A DNA stretch of 64,000 nt from Loktanella sp. D2R18. Its GTDB lineage: Bacteria > Pseudomonadota > Alphaproteobacteria > Rhodobacterales > Rhodobacteraceae. Shown here piece after piece: positions 42,722 to 52,144 of this stretch. Made by a program: the position numbers and the translations under genes. Where the stretch lies: assembly GCF_003318235.1 (NCBI RefSeq), contig NZ_QOCG01000030.1, positions 62,001-126,000 of the forward strand, written 5' to 3'. How positions within the stretch are numbered: the first letter of the stretch is position 1; the number at the start of each line of letters is the position of its first letter. Under the pieces are notes generated by a model, which worked only from the letters and a program-made list of their open reading frames with translations, ran no database searches and was not told the origin of the DNA.

Positions 42722-43054
42722 TTATCCGCGGTCGGGCGCGGCAGGGCGGTATTTCTGCATGACTTCTTCGAGAGATTCTGGCGTAACCGACAAACAGCTG
42801 GCCATTTCAGCCAAGCGTGCTTCATGTTCTTCGCGGCTTGGACGTTCAGGTTGTTCACCATCTGCCGGGCGCTCGCCACCAGCTGCCCCCCTGTCTGGTG
42901 AACAGACTTCAAGTTGTTCAGCCGTGACACCAAGATCCGATGCCATTTCAGCAATCGGTGGTCCGCGACGGTCGCCCCCTTCTTGTGCCGTCACGACTGT
43001 CGGGGCAATGAGACTAAGTGCGACAATCACTGTGGCTTTCGATAGAATTTTCAT
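42722..43054 (-). CDS. Small secreted protein with a repeated MASxLxVTxxxLE motif
   Basis: 110 residues from the ATG at 43054. The signal peptide MKILSKATVIVALSLIAPTVVTAQ is clear. The mature part has two related helices, MASDLGVTAEQLEVC (about 38-52) and MASCLSVTPESLEEVM (about 84-99), joined by a Pro/Glu/Gly-rich linker; the first ends in Cys and the second has a Cys after MAS. I do not recognise a named family. It is divergent from tauR, and the paired TauR-like repeats between them point toward it in the same sense as at tpa and xsc, so it may belong to the taurine regulon. Confidence 0.65.
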   Translation of the reverse strand: MKILSKATVIVALSLIAPTVVTAQEGGDRRGPPIAEMASDLGVTAEQLEVCSPDRGAAGGERPADGEQPERPSREEHEARLAEMASCLSVTPESLEEVMQKYRPAAPDRG

Positions 43055-43187
43055 CACGTTCTCCGCTTTGGTTAGGCTTCTAAAACGCATGGTCGAATTG
43101 TTTCCGTCGCAGAAAAATTTTTAAGCGTTAGTTTTTTGACAGGCCTTTTTCGGCTTTTCCAAAACCTCCTTGTGTTCCTGTGCTAAG

Positions 43188-43218
43188 TAGGTCCAATTAA
43201 GTTCAACCTTAGGACCAA
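43188..43218 (-). promoter_or_regulatory. Paired TauR-like repeats between tauR and the small secreted gene
   Basis: On the minus strand TTGGTCCTA (43218-43210) and TTGGACCTA (43196-43188) form a direct repeat with 22-base spacing. They point toward the minus-strand gene at 43054 as the tpa and xsc copies point toward theirs. The first copy overlaps the tauR ribosome site (AGGA, ATG at 43221), which would suit autorepression. Confidence 0.55.
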
Positions 43219-43220
43219 TC

Positions 43221-44681
43221 ATGCCAATTTCTGTCGAAACCTTCTTTCTTGACCCATCCTCTGTTGGAACACTGCAAGCGCGTGTGCAGCAGATGGTTGC
43301 GCAGGGCATCCTTGCTGGACGATTTCGGGCCGGTGAACGGTTGCCCTCGTCCCGAAAGATGGCCACGCATTTGGGCGTCAGCCGGATCACCGTGACTTTG
43401 GCCTATACCGAATTGGTCGCGGATGATTACCTGACATCGCGGGGGCGGTCTGGGTATTTTGTGTCGGATAATGCGCCCGACCCCCCTGCATTTCCTGCCA
43501 AACGCGCGCAGGTCGGCACTGTCGATTGGAACCGGGCAATCGGCCAGAAATTCACCCCCGGCTTAAACCTTGATAAGCCAAGCGACTGGGCCAAATACCG
43601 CTATCCATTTATCTACGGCCAAGCTGATAAGACGCTGTTTGATGCGGCCAATTGGCGGTTGTGTGCGTTGCGCGCATTGGGAATGCGCGATTTTAGCGCC
43701 CTGACAGCTGACTACTATGATGGTGATGATCCGCAATTGGTCGAATTCATTGCCCGTCAGACGTTACCCCGCCGTGGCATTCTGGCAAATAACGATGAAA
43801 TTCTGGTAACCATGGGCGCGCAAAATGCGCTTTGGCTCGCGGCGCAAGTGCTTTTGAATAGCCGCCGTTTGGCCGCGATTGAGGACCCCTGCTATCCCGC
43901 CCTGCGCAATATTCTGGACCAGTCGCGGTGCCAATACACTGCCGTTCCTGTGGACGGCGACGGGCTGCCCCCTGATGTGCTCCCGCCGGAGACAGATGTA
44001 GTTTTTGCGACACCTAGCCACCAATGCCCGACGACATCAACCATGTCGGTGGACCGGCGCAAAGCATTGCTGCGCAAAGCAGAAGAAGATGACTTCTTGA
44101 TCGTCGAGGATGACTATGAATTTGAGATGTCTTTCCTCAAACCGGCCTCCCCCTCGCTCAAATCGCTTGATCAGAATGGGCGCGTGATTTACGTCGGATC
44201 ATTCTCAAAATCGCTCTTTCCGGGGCTGCGTTTGGGGTATCTTGTTGGCCCGGCACCATTCATCCGCGAAGCACGCGCCCTGCGCGCTACTGTGCTGCGC
44301 CACCCCCCCGGCCACATCCAGCGCACGGTCAGTTACTACCTGTCGCTTGGGCATTACGATGCGTTGATCAGGCGCATGGGCAAGGCCTATCACCATCGAC
44401 GCGAGGTCATGGATGTGGCGCTCAAAAACCACGGGCTTACGGTTGCCGGGCACGGCACCTACGGTGGGTCAGCAGTTTGGCTGCGCACCCCCAACGGGCT
44501 TGATACAACGCAATTGGCGCATCAATTGCGTGATGACAGCGTGTTGATTGAACCGGGGGCAGCCTTTTTCGCATCGGACACCCCGCCGACTGACTATTTC
44601 CGTCTTGCCTATTCATCCATTCCCGCCGCGCAAATTGCGCCCGGCGTCGCGCTGATTGCGCAGGCCATCGCCAATGCATAG
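43221..44681 (+). CDS. tauR: MocR-family (GntR/aminotransferase) taurine regulator
   Basis: 486 residues. A GntR-type winged helix (about 15-80, GERLPSSRKMATHLGVSRITVTLAYTELVADDYL) is joined to a fold type I aminotransferase-like domain with VEDDYEFEMS and the PLP lysine region YVGSFSKSLFPGLRLGY. TauR in Rhodobacter capsulatus, of this family, activates tpa for taurine use. Its location between tpa and xsc, and the shared repeats, support this name. The aminotransferase-like half is expected to sense PLP or a PLP-taurine adduct. Confidence 0.85.
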   Translation: MPISVETFFLDPSSVGTLQARVQQMVAQGILAGRFRAGERLPSSRKMATHLGVSRITVTLAYTELVADDYLTSRGRSGYFVSDNAPDPPAFPAKRAQVGTVDWNRAIGQKFTPGLNLDKPSDWAKYRYPFIYGQADKTLFDAANWRLCALRALGMRDFSALTADYYDGDDPQLVEFIARQTLPRRGILANNDEILVTMGAQNALWLAAQVLLNSRRLAAIEDPCYPALRNILDQSRCQYTAVPVDGDGLPPDVLPPETDVVFATPSHQCPTTSTMSVDRRKALLRKAEEDDFLIVEDDYEFEMSFLKPASPSLKSLDQNGRVIYVGSFSKSLFPGLRLGYLVGPAPFIREARALRATVLRHPPGHIQRTVSYYLSLGHYDALIRRMGKAYHHRREVMDVALKNHGLTVAGHGTYGGSAVWLRTPNGLDTTQLAHQLRDDSVLIEPGAAFFASDTPPTDYFRLAYSSIPAAQIAPGVALIAQAIANA

Positions 44682-44697
44682 CGCCAATGCCACCAAT

Positions 44698-44729
44698 TTG
44701 GCACTAAGAACCCAAACCAACTGGCCCTA
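44698..44729 (+). promoter_or_regulatory. Paired TauR-like repeats upstream of xsc
   Basis: TTGGCACTA (44698-44706) and CTGGCCCTA (44721-44729) form a degenerate direct repeat with the same 23-base spacing as the TTGGACCTA pair before tpa. They lie 79 bases upstream of the xsc ATG. The start of the long xsc-soeC operon would therefore also answer to TauR; binding is inferred. Confidence 0.5.
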
Positions 44730-44807
44730 CTGAAATGTCAGGCCAGTTTCTAATGTGGCGCAAGAATATCGCGCGCGCAAAGCCCAAAACCCAAAGGACA
44801 AATCCCT

Positions 44808-46580
44808 ATGAAAATGACCACCGAAGAAGCATTCGTCAAAACCCTGCAAATGCACGGGATACAACATGCTTTTGGGATCATCGGCTCTGCAATGATGCCC
44901 ATTTCGGATATTTTTCCCAAAGCGGGAATCATGTTCTGGGATTGCGCCCATGAAGGATCAGCCGGGATGATGGCCGATGGGTACACCCGCGTGACTGGCG
45001 AAATGTCGATGATGATCGCGCAAAACGGCCCCGGCATTACCAACTTTGTGACTGCTGTAAAAACCGCCTATTGGAACCACACGCCGTTGTTGTTGGTCAC
45101 GCCGCAAGCCGCCAATAAAACCATTGGTCAGGGTGGTTTCCAAGAAGTCGAGCAAATGAAACTGTTCGAAGATATGGTCGCCTACCAAGAAGAAGTCCGC
45201 GACCCGACACGTATTGCCGAAGTGCTCAGCCGTGTGATCATGAAAGCCAAGCGTGCCTCTGCGCCTGCGCAAATCAACGTGCCGCGTGATTTCTGGACCC
45301 AAGTGGTCGATATCGACCTGCCGATGATCGTTGATTTTGAACGCCCTGCTGGCGGCGAAACGGCAATTGAAAACGCGGCTGAACTGTTGTCCAACGCAAA
45401 ATTCCCTGTGATCCTCAATGGAGCGGGCGTTGTTCTTGCCGAAGGTGGTATCGACGCATCCAAAGCACTGGCCGAGCGGCTCGACGCGCCTGTGTGTGTT
45501 GGTTACCAACACAATGACGCCTTCCCCGGCACACACCCGCTGTTTGCAGGGCCTTTGGGCTACAACGGGTCCAAGGCCGGCATGGAGCTAATCAGCAAGG
45601 CTGACGTCGTGCTCGCACTTGGTACCCGATTGAACCCATTTTCAACCCTGCCCGGTTACGGGATCGATTACTGGCCCAGAGATGCCAAAGTCATCCAAGT
45701 CGATATCAACCCTGACCGCATTGGCCTGACCAAAACCGTCAGTGTTGGCATCGTGGCTGATGCTGCCAAAGCCGCAAACGGCATCTTGGCGCAGCTTTCT
45801 GACGATGCGGGTGATGCAGGGCGTGCAGACCGCAAGGCGCTGATCGGCAACCTGAAATCCGCGTGGGCGCAAGAGCTGACCAGCCTTGACCATGAACAGG
45901 ATGATCCGGGTACGACCTGGAACGAACGCGCCCGCGCTGCTCGCCCTGATTGGATGAGCCCGCGCAAAGCATGGCGCGCGATCCAAGCAGCAATGCCCGA
46001 AAATGCGATCATCAGCTCTGATATCGGAAACAATTGCGCGATCGGCAATGCCTATCCTTCGTTCCCAACAGGCCGTAAATATCTTGCACCGGGTCTCTTC
46101 GGGCCATGTGGGTATGGGCTTCCTGCAATTGTTGGCGCAAAAATCGGCCAACCTGATGTGCCAGTGATTGGCTTTGCGGGTGACGGCGCATTCGGGATTT
46201 CGGTCAACGAATTGACAGCGATTGGCCGTGACGAATGGCCAGCCATCACCCAAATCGTGTTCCGCAACTACCAATGGGGCGCGGAAAAGCGGAACTCGAC
46301 CCTATGGTTCGACGATAACTTTGTTGGCACTGAACTCGACATGAAGGTTTCTTATGCGGGCATCGCACAGGCCTGCGGCCTTAAAGGTGTGCAAGCCAAA
46401 ACCATGGACGAGCTGACCGAAATCTTGAACCAAGCCATCAAAGATCAGATGGAAAACAACGAAACGACGTTGATCGAAGTCATCTTGAACCAAGAGTTGG
46501 GCGAGCCATTCCGCCGCGACGCAATGAAGAAACCAGTGCGCGTCGCGGGCGTCTCCTCCGACGATATGGCATCCGGGTAG
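44808..46580 (+). CDS. xsc: Sulfoacetaldehyde acetyltransferase
   Basis: 590 residues, thiamine-diphosphate enzyme of the acetolactate synthase fold: N-terminal PYR domain (EEAFVKTLQMHGIQHAFGIIGSAMMPISDIFP), and C-terminal PP domain with GDGAFGISVNELTAIGR and RNYQWGAEKRN. It cleaves sulfoacetaldehyde with phosphate into acetyl phosphate and sulfite. It follows tauR with a separate promoter region and starts the run xsc-tauE-pta-ackA-soeA..soeC. Confidence 0.95.
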   Translation: MKMTTEEAFVKTLQMHGIQHAFGIIGSAMMPISDIFPKAGIMFWDCAHEGSAGMMADGYTRVTGEMSMMIAQNGPGITNFVTAVKTAYWNHTPLLLVTPQAANKTIGQGGFQEVEQMKLFEDMVAYQEEVRDPTRIAEVLSRVIMKAKRASAPAQINVPRDFWTQVVDIDLPMIVDFERPAGGETAIENAAELLSNAKFPVILNGAGVVLAEGGIDASKALAERLDAPVCVGYQHNDAFPGTHPLFAGPLGYNGSKAGMELISKADVVLALGTRLNPFSTLPGYGIDYWPRDAKVIQVDINPDRIGLTKTVSVGIVADAAKAANGILAQLSDDAGDAGRADRKALIGNLKSAWAQELTSLDHEQDDPGTTWNERARAARPDWMSPRKAWRAIQAAMPENAIISSDIGNNCAIGNAYPSFPTGRKYLAPGLFGPCGYGLPAIVGAKIGQPDVPVIGFAGDGAFGISVNELTAIGRDEWPAITQIVFRNYQWGAEKRNSTLWFDDNFVGTELDMKVSYAGIAQACGLKGVQAKTMDELTEILNQAIKDQMENNETTLIEVILNQELGEPFRRDAMKKPVRVAGVSSDDMASG

Positions 46581-46583
46581 GAT

Positions 46584-47327
46584 TTGCCATTTGACCTAAG
46601 CCTTGCCACAGTGGCGGCCCTTGCAATCGCATTGTTGGGGGCCGCCTATGTGCGCGGCTATTCGGGGTTTGGCTTTTCAGCCATTTTCATTGCCTTTGCG
46701 GCACTCTTGACCAACCCGCTACCTTTGATCCCTGTAGTTTTTGCGAGCGAAATCGTGATGACATCTTTTCAGGCACGCGGCATTCGCGGGCAGGTCGATT
46801 GGCGCAGGGTTTTCCCCCTGCTCATTGGGGCTGGCGTCATTCTCCCTTTTGCGATTAGGGCGATGATTGCATTTGATGTGGCAACCGTACGCTTGACGGT
46901 ATCTGGGATCATTTTTGTTCTCGCGCTCGTACTTTTTTCTGGGTTTACGCTGCGCAAGCCTGTCGGCGTGGCGGGACATGGTGTCGTTGGTCTGGTGTCC
47001 GGCATCTGCAACAGCGCGGGCGTCGGCGGTCTGCCCGTTGCCACGTTTCTAACCGCGCAACCAATCACCGCACCACATTTTCGGGCGACAATGATCGTCT
47101 ACTTGACCGGGCTAGACCTCATCACTCTGCCGCTGATGTGGCATGGCGGATTGATCAGTGGTGACAGTTTTTGGGCCCTTGCACTCGCATTACCGGTGCT
47201 CGGATTGGGCGTCTGGCTAGGTGGACGGCGATTTATGTCCTCGAGCGCCGACAGCTTTCGCAGATTTGCGGTTTTTCTCTTGCTGATTTTATCCGCGCTT
47301 GGCCTACTGCGACCATTATTGACATAA
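46584..47327 (+). CDS. tauE: TauE/SafE (TSUP) family sulfite/sulfonate exporter
   Basis: 247 residues with about eight spans, starting at TTG (46584) three bases after the xsc stop. The YVRGYSGFGFSAIFIAFAALLTNPLPLIPVVF segment and the later GLVSGICNSAGVGGLPVATFL are the two repeated motifs of the TSUP family. In taurine users such proteins export sulfite or related anions made by Xsc. Placed between xsc and pta, it probably relieves sulfite load alongside SoeABC. Confidence 0.83.
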   Translation: MPFDLSLATVAALAIALLGAAYVRGYSGFGFSAIFIAFAALLTNPLPLIPVVFASEIVMTSFQARGIRGQVDWRRVFPLLIGAGVILPFAIRAMIAFDVATVRLTVSGIIFVLALVLFSGFTLRKPVGVAGHGVVGLVSGICNSAGVGGLPVATFLTAQPITAPHFRATMIVYLTGLDLITLPLMWHGGLISGDSFWALALALPVLGLGVWLGGRRFMSSSADSFRRFAVFLLLILSALGLLRPLLT

Positions 47328-47340
47328 AGGCATCCTCCCA

Positions 47341-48276
47341 ATGACCCTTCCTTTTCCATTTCTTGCCCCTGAAAACGCGCCCTGCCCCACTGGACTGCTG
47401 GCCAAGGCACAGGCCTTACCCGCGCCGAAAGTGGCACTTGTGAACGCAGGATCCCTGAACCCGCTGCAAGGCATCCGCGAGGCTGTAGAGCTTGGACTTG
47501 CTGATCCGATTTTGATCGGTGACATCGATAAAATAAAACGCACTGCCGATGACATCGGCTGGGATATCAGCGCTTACCGTATCGAAGACGCACCGCATGA
47601 AACCGCCGCAGGGCGCGCCGCTGATCTTGCGCGCAGTGGCGAAGCCGACAGCATCATGAAGGGGCAAATTCATACTTCCACATTTTTAAAAGGATTGCTG
47701 CCATCCGCCGCTGGATTGCGCGAAAAAGGGACCCGTTGTGGCCATGTGTTTTACATCACCCGCGCGGGATCAGAGCGGCCGTTGTTCCTGACGGATGCCG
47801 CGTTGAACGTGAACCCAAGCGTCGCGACCCGCAAAGCCTGCTTAAGCCACGCTGTGCGGCTCGCGGAAATCTTAGGAAACCCACATGCAAAGGCGGGGAT
47901 ATTATCACCGACCGAGGACACGATCCCATCAATACCAAACACCGTCGAAGCCGCTGAAATCGCCGCTTGGGCCAAGGATGCGCTGCCAAATGCAACGGTT
48001 CAGGGACCGATGGCGCTTGATTTGATTTTCAGCGCGGCAGCGGCGGAGGCTAAAAACTACGCATCCGAAGTATCTGGCGATGCCGACATCATGCTTGCAC
48101 CTAACATCACCTCGGGCAACGCGCTCTTTAAGATGATGGTTTTGGGCATGGGCTGCTGTGCGGGTGGGCTGGTCATGGGACTGAAGGTGCCAATCTTATT
48201 GACCTCGCGCAGCCAGCAAGCCCCAGCGCGCATTTGTTCTGCCGCGCTTGGTGCAATTGTGGCGGCCGCAGCATGA
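47341..48276 (+). CDS. pta: Phosphate acetyltransferase
   Basis: 311 residues with the short, catalytic-domain-only form of the PTA_PTB family: PKVALVNAGSLNPLQGIREAVELGLADPILIG at the start, then SIMKGQIHTSTFLKGLLP and QGPMALDLIFSAAAAEAK near the end. It converts acetyl phosphate from Xsc to acetyl-CoA. It starts 13 bases after tauE and overlaps ackA by 4 bases. Confidence 0.9.
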   Translation: MTLPFPFLAPENAPCPTGLLAKAQALPAPKVALVNAGSLNPLQGIREAVELGLADPILIGDIDKIKRTADDIGWDISAYRIEDAPHETAAGRAADLARSGEADSIMKGQIHTSTFLKGLLPSAAGLREKGTRCGHVFYITRAGSERPLFLTDAALNVNPSVATRKACLSHAVRLAEILGNPHAKAGILSPTEDTIPSIPNTVEAAEIAAWAKDALPNATVQGPMALDLIFSAAAAEAKNYASEVSGDADIMLAPNITSGNALFKMMVLGMGCCAGGLVMGLKVPILLTSRSQQAPARICSAALGAIVAAAA

Positions 48277-49331
48277 TCCTTGTTATTAATGCTGGTTCAT
48301 CGTCGTTAAAGGTCAGCCTGTTTCAAACTGATCTGACGCAAATCGCCGATGGAATGGTCAGTGACATTGGTGCAAATGCGTCGCTCAAGCTGAACAAGCA
48401 ATCGACACTTTTGGATGCTCCTGACCACGCCGTTGCATTGGCGCAGATGATGACAGCGCTAGATGATGCAGGTCATAAAATCACAGATATTACCGCCGTT
48501 GCGCATCGCGTTGTACATGGTGGCACATATTTTTCTGCGCCTGCCCGCGTTAGCCCAGAAGTAATCAAAGCAATCCAAGACTGCATCCCGCTTGCCCCGC
48601 TGCATAACCCCGTAAACCTGATCGGGATCGAAGCGCTGGCCAAATCCCATCCGCATTTGCCGCAATTCGCGAGCTTTGATACCGCGTTTCATGCAACAAA
48701 CCCGGCTATCGCGACCCGCTATGCGATCCCCGACGCACAATTTGCAGCCGGGATTCAACGCTATGGCTTTCATGGGTCGTCTTATGCCAGCATGGTCACG
48801 GAATTTGGCGCGGACCTGCCAAGCCGTCTTTTGGCCCTGCATTTGGGAAATGGCGCAAGCCTTTGCGCGATAAAGGACGGCAAATCCGTTGCCAGTTCTA
48901 TGGGCTATTCGCCGATGTCTGGGCTGGTCATGGGGACACGCTGTGGTGACATCGATGGTGCCGCAGTCTTGCGGATCGCAGATGATCTTGGGATCGCGGC
49001 TGCGGATCAACTGCTAAACAAACAAAGCGGGCTGAAAGGCCTTGCTGGCGACAACAATATGAAGACCTTGATGGAACGCGATGACGAATCCGCGCGTTTT
49101 GCAGTGGATCATTTTTGCTATTGGGCCGCGCGCCAAGTCGGGTCAGCAATTATCGCAATGGACGGTTTGGACGCGGTCGCGTTCACCGGGGGGATCGGCG
49201 AAAACGCCGCACCCATTCGCGACAAAATCATGGCGCATCTAACCTGCTTTGGGGACGTGCCTGTGCATGTGATTGCAGCCGACGAGGAAAAACAAATCGC
49301 GCGTGATGCGCGATTACTTATGGGGGAGTAG
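48273..49331 (+). CDS. ackA: Acetate kinase
   Basis: 352 residues from the ATG at 48273 (ATGA overlap with pta); the earlier frame start is inside pta. Motifs: ILVINAGSSSLKVSLF, AVAHRVVHGG, FHGSSYASM, GNGASLCAI, MGYSPMSGLVMGTRCGDID and FTGGIGENAA, as in AckA. It is shorter than the E. coli enzyme (400). With Pta it lets acetyl phosphate from taurine yield ATP plus acetate. An ackA inside an xsc-pta run is a useful distinguishing point of this operon. Confidence 0.92.
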   Translation: MILVINAGSSSLKVSLFQTDLTQIADGMVSDIGANASLKLNKQSTLLDAPDHAVALAQMMTALDDAGHKITDITAVAHRVVHGGTYFSAPARVSPEVIKAIQDCIPLAPLHNPVNLIGIEALAKSHPHLPQFASFDTAFHATNPAIATRYAIPDAQFAAGIQRYGFHGSSYASMVTEFGADLPSRLLALHLGNGASLCAIKDGKSVASSMGYSPMSGLVMGTRCGDIDGAAVLRIADDLGIAAADQLLNKQSGLKGLAGDNNMKTLMERDDESARFAVDHFCYWAARQVGSAIIAMDGLDAVAFTGGIGENAAPIRDKIMAHLTCFGDVPVHVIAADEEKQIARDARLLMGE

Positions 49332-49336
49332 CCGAA

Positions 49337-52144
49337 ATGCCAAAAGACCAACCCAACCTTGATACATCGCTGAAGGTATCAGATGAGGTCCGTCAAACGA
49401 CCTGTTACATGTGCGCCTGCCGCTGCGGCATCAACGTGCACATGAAGGGTGGGAAGGTCGCCTATATCGAAGGCAACAAGGATCACCCGGTCAACAAAGG
49501 TGTGCTTTGCGCCAAAGGGTCTGCCGGGATCATGCAGCACAACGCGCCGTCACGGCTGCGGGCCCCATTAAAACGTGTAGGCCCGCGCGGGTCAGGTGAA
49601 TATGAAGAAATCAGCTGGGAAGAGGCGCTGGAAACCGCCGTCTCTTGGCTCAAGCCGATCCGCGACACAGCACCTGAGAAGCTCGCCTTCTTTACCGGGC
49701 GCGATCAATCGCAAAGCTTCACCAGCTTCTGGGCGCAAGGCTTTGGCACCCCCAATTACGCAGCCCACGGCGGGTTTTGTTCGGTCAATATGGCGGCCGC
49801 TGGCATCTATACGATGGGCGGCGCGTTTTGGGAGTTTGGTCAACCAGATTGGGATCACACCAAACTGTTTATGCTGTTTGGCGTTGCCGAAGATCACGAC
49901 AGCAATCCGATTAAAATGGGCATTGGCAAGATCAAAGAACGTGGCGCACGTATGGTCAGCGTGAACCCGATCCGTACCGGCTATAACGCCGTGGCGGATG
50001 ATTGGATTGGGATCACACCGGGGACAGACGGGCTGTTTATTCTGGCACTTGTGCATTGCTTGCTGAAGGCGGGTAAGGTCGATCTGGACTATCTCGCCCG
50101 CTTCACAAATGCATCCGTGCTGATCGACCAAGACCCCAAGTCGGAACAATACGGGCTATTCTTGCGCGACAAAGACGGGCAACCGCAAGTCATCGACCGC
50201 CGCACCGGCAAACTCGCGCCGTGGAACGGGCAAGGCGTTGACCCCGATCTGGCAGGCAGTCACCGCGCGCGCGGCGTCACCCACCGCCCAGTCTTTCACA
50301 TGATGGCGGATCGCTATCTTTCGGATGAATACGCCCCCGAAGCGGTGGCGGAACGTTGCGGCATCTCTGCCCAGCGCATCCATGCAATCGCCGCTGATCT
50401 GGCGCGTGTGGCATTTGATGAGGCGATTTCATTTGACCGCGAATGGACCGATTTCCGGGGCGTCACCCATAGCAAAATGATCGGGCGCCCGGTGTCATTC
50501 CACGCAATGCGCGGGATTTCAGCCCATGCCAACGGGTTCCAGACCTGCCGCGCACTCCACATGTTGCAAATCATCCTTGGCACAGTGGAAACACCGGGCG
50601 GGATGCGCTTCAAACCACCTTACCCCAAACCCGCGACAGCCCACCCTAAACCGCATTGCCGGGTTACACCGGGCCAACCGCTTGACGGGCCGCATCTGGG
50701 TTATGTGCAGGGCCCCGAGGATCTGTGCCTGAACGATGCGGGTGATCCGATCCGCATCGACAAAGCCTATACTTGGGAAAACCCAATGTCCGCCCACGGG
50801 CTGATGCACATGGTGATTTCCAATGCCCATGCGGGCGATCCCTATAAGATCGACACGCTGTTTATGTATATGGCCAATATGGCGTGGAACTCTTCGATGA
50901 ATGTGGGCGGCGTGCATGACATGCTGACCGACACAGATGAGAACGGCGATTACGTGATCCCGCGGATCATTTATTCAGATGCCTATTCATCCGAAATGGT
51001 CGCCTACGCCGATCTGATTTTGCCGGACACAACCTATCTGGAACGCCACGATTGCATTTCGTTGCTGGACCGCCCGATTTGCGAGGCAGACGGCATCGCC
51101 GACGCAATCCGTTGGCCGGTGGTCGCACCTGACCGCGATGTGCGTGGATTCCAATCTGTGCTGTGTGATCTTGGCGCGCGGCTGGACTTGCCGGGGTTCG
51201 TGAATGAAGACGGCAGCGCGAAGTACAAAGACTACGCCGACTATATCACCAACCACATCCGGCGCCCCGGCATTGGCCCGCTTGCCGGGTTCCGCGATGG
51301 TGGCGATGGGCGCGGTGATGCGAACCCGGATCAACTTCAGAACTACATCGACAATGGCGGCTATTGGCTGAGCCACGTGCCCGAAGACGCTGCCTATTAT
51401 AAGCCATTTAACATGGGCTATCAGGACTGGGCCGTGAAAATGGGCTGTTATGATGTCGTGCAGCCTTATATTTTCCAACTTTACGTCGAACCGATGCGCA
51501 AATTCCAAGCCGCCGCCGAAGGCACCGGGTTGCGCCAGCCCCCCGATCACCTGCGCGCACAAGTTCAAAAAACGATGGACCCGCTGCCAATTTGGTACCC
51601 ATCCGCCGATGACGAGGCCGAGGAATACCCCGTCCACGCGCTCACCCAGCGCCCGATGGCGATGTATCATTCATGGGGGTCGCAGAACGCGTGGCTGCGT
51701 CAAATCCACGGGGTGAACCCGCTTTATGTGCCGACCAAAATTTGGGAGGCGAACGGGTTTGCGGACGGCGAATGGGCCAAGGTCACATCACCGCATGGCA
51801 CCATCACCGTCCCCGTCGCACATCAGGCCAGCCTCAACGAAAACACGGTCTGGACCTGGAACGCGATTGGCAAACGCAAAGGGGCTTGGGCGCTGGACAA
51901 CGACGCGCCCGAAGCCACCAAAGGGTTCTTGCTCAACCACCTGATCAACGAATTGATGCCCCCTAAAGGTGACGGGCTACGATGGACCAATTCGGACCCG
52001 ATCACAGGCCAAGCCGCATGGTTCGACCTGCGCGTGAAAATCGAAAGAGCGCCGGCGCCCAAAGAGGTACAGCCAGAAATGCCACCGATAAAATCAGCGG
52101 TGCCTAAGGCACCAAAGATTTTACGTTGGAAGGTGGGAAAATGA
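49337..52144 (+). CDS. soeA: SoeA-type molybdoprotein subunit of cytoplasmic sulfite dehydrogenase
   Basis: 935 residues, DMSO-reductase-family molybdopterin oxidoreductase. A 4Fe-4S site lies at the N-terminus (C23, C26, C30 and C58: TTCYMCACRC ... GVLCAKG), no Tat signal is present (so cytoplasmic), and GGFCSVNMAAAG (about 150) may contain the Mo-ligating Cys. The C-terminus has a molybdopterin-dinucleotide-binding domain. The set of molybdoprotein, four-cluster ferredoxin-like protein and DmsC-like anchor next to xsc fits SoeABC, which oxidises sulfite to sulfate and passes electrons to quinone. Confidence 0.83.
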   Translation: MPKDQPNLDTSLKVSDEVRQTTCYMCACRCGINVHMKGGKVAYIEGNKDHPVNKGVLCAKGSAGIMQHNAPSRLRAPLKRVGPRGSGEYEEISWEEALETAVSWLKPIRDTAPEKLAFFTGRDQSQSFTSFWAQGFGTPNYAAHGGFCSVNMAAAGIYTMGGAFWEFGQPDWDHTKLFMLFGVAEDHDSNPIKMGIGKIKERGARMVSVNPIRTGYNAVADDWIGITPGTDGLFILALVHCLLKAGKVDLDYLARFTNASVLIDQDPKSEQYGLFLRDKDGQPQVIDRRTGKLAPWNGQGVDPDLAGSHRARGVTHRPVFHMMADRYLSDEYAPEAVAERCGISAQRIHAIAADLARVAFDEAISFDREWTDFRGVTHSKMIGRPVSFHAMRGISAHANGFQTCRALHMLQIILGTVETPGGMRFKPPYPKPATAHPKPHCRVTPGQPLDGPHLGYVQGPEDLCLNDAGDPIRIDKAYTWENPMSAHGLMHMVISNAHAGDPYKIDTLFMYMANMAWNSSMNVGGVHDMLTDTDENGDYVIPRIIYSDAYSSEMVAYADLILPDTTYLERHDCISLLDRPICEADGIADAIRWPVVAPDRDVRGFQSVLCDLGARLDLPGFVNEDGSAKYKDYADYITNHIRRPGIGPLAGFRDGGDGRGDANPDQLQNYIDNGGYWLSHVPEDAAYYKPFNMGYQDWAVKMGCYDVVQPYIFQLYVEPMRKFQAAAEGTGLRQPPDHLRAQVQKTMDPLPIWYPSADDEAEEYPVHALTQRPMAMYHSWGSQNAWLRQIHGVNPLYVPTKIWEANGFADGEWAKVTSPHGTITVPVAHQASLNENTVWTWNAIGKRKGAWALDNDAPEATKGFLLNHLINELMPPKGDGLRWTNSDPITGQAAWFDLRVKIERAPAPKEVQPEMPPIKSAVPKAPKILRWKVGK

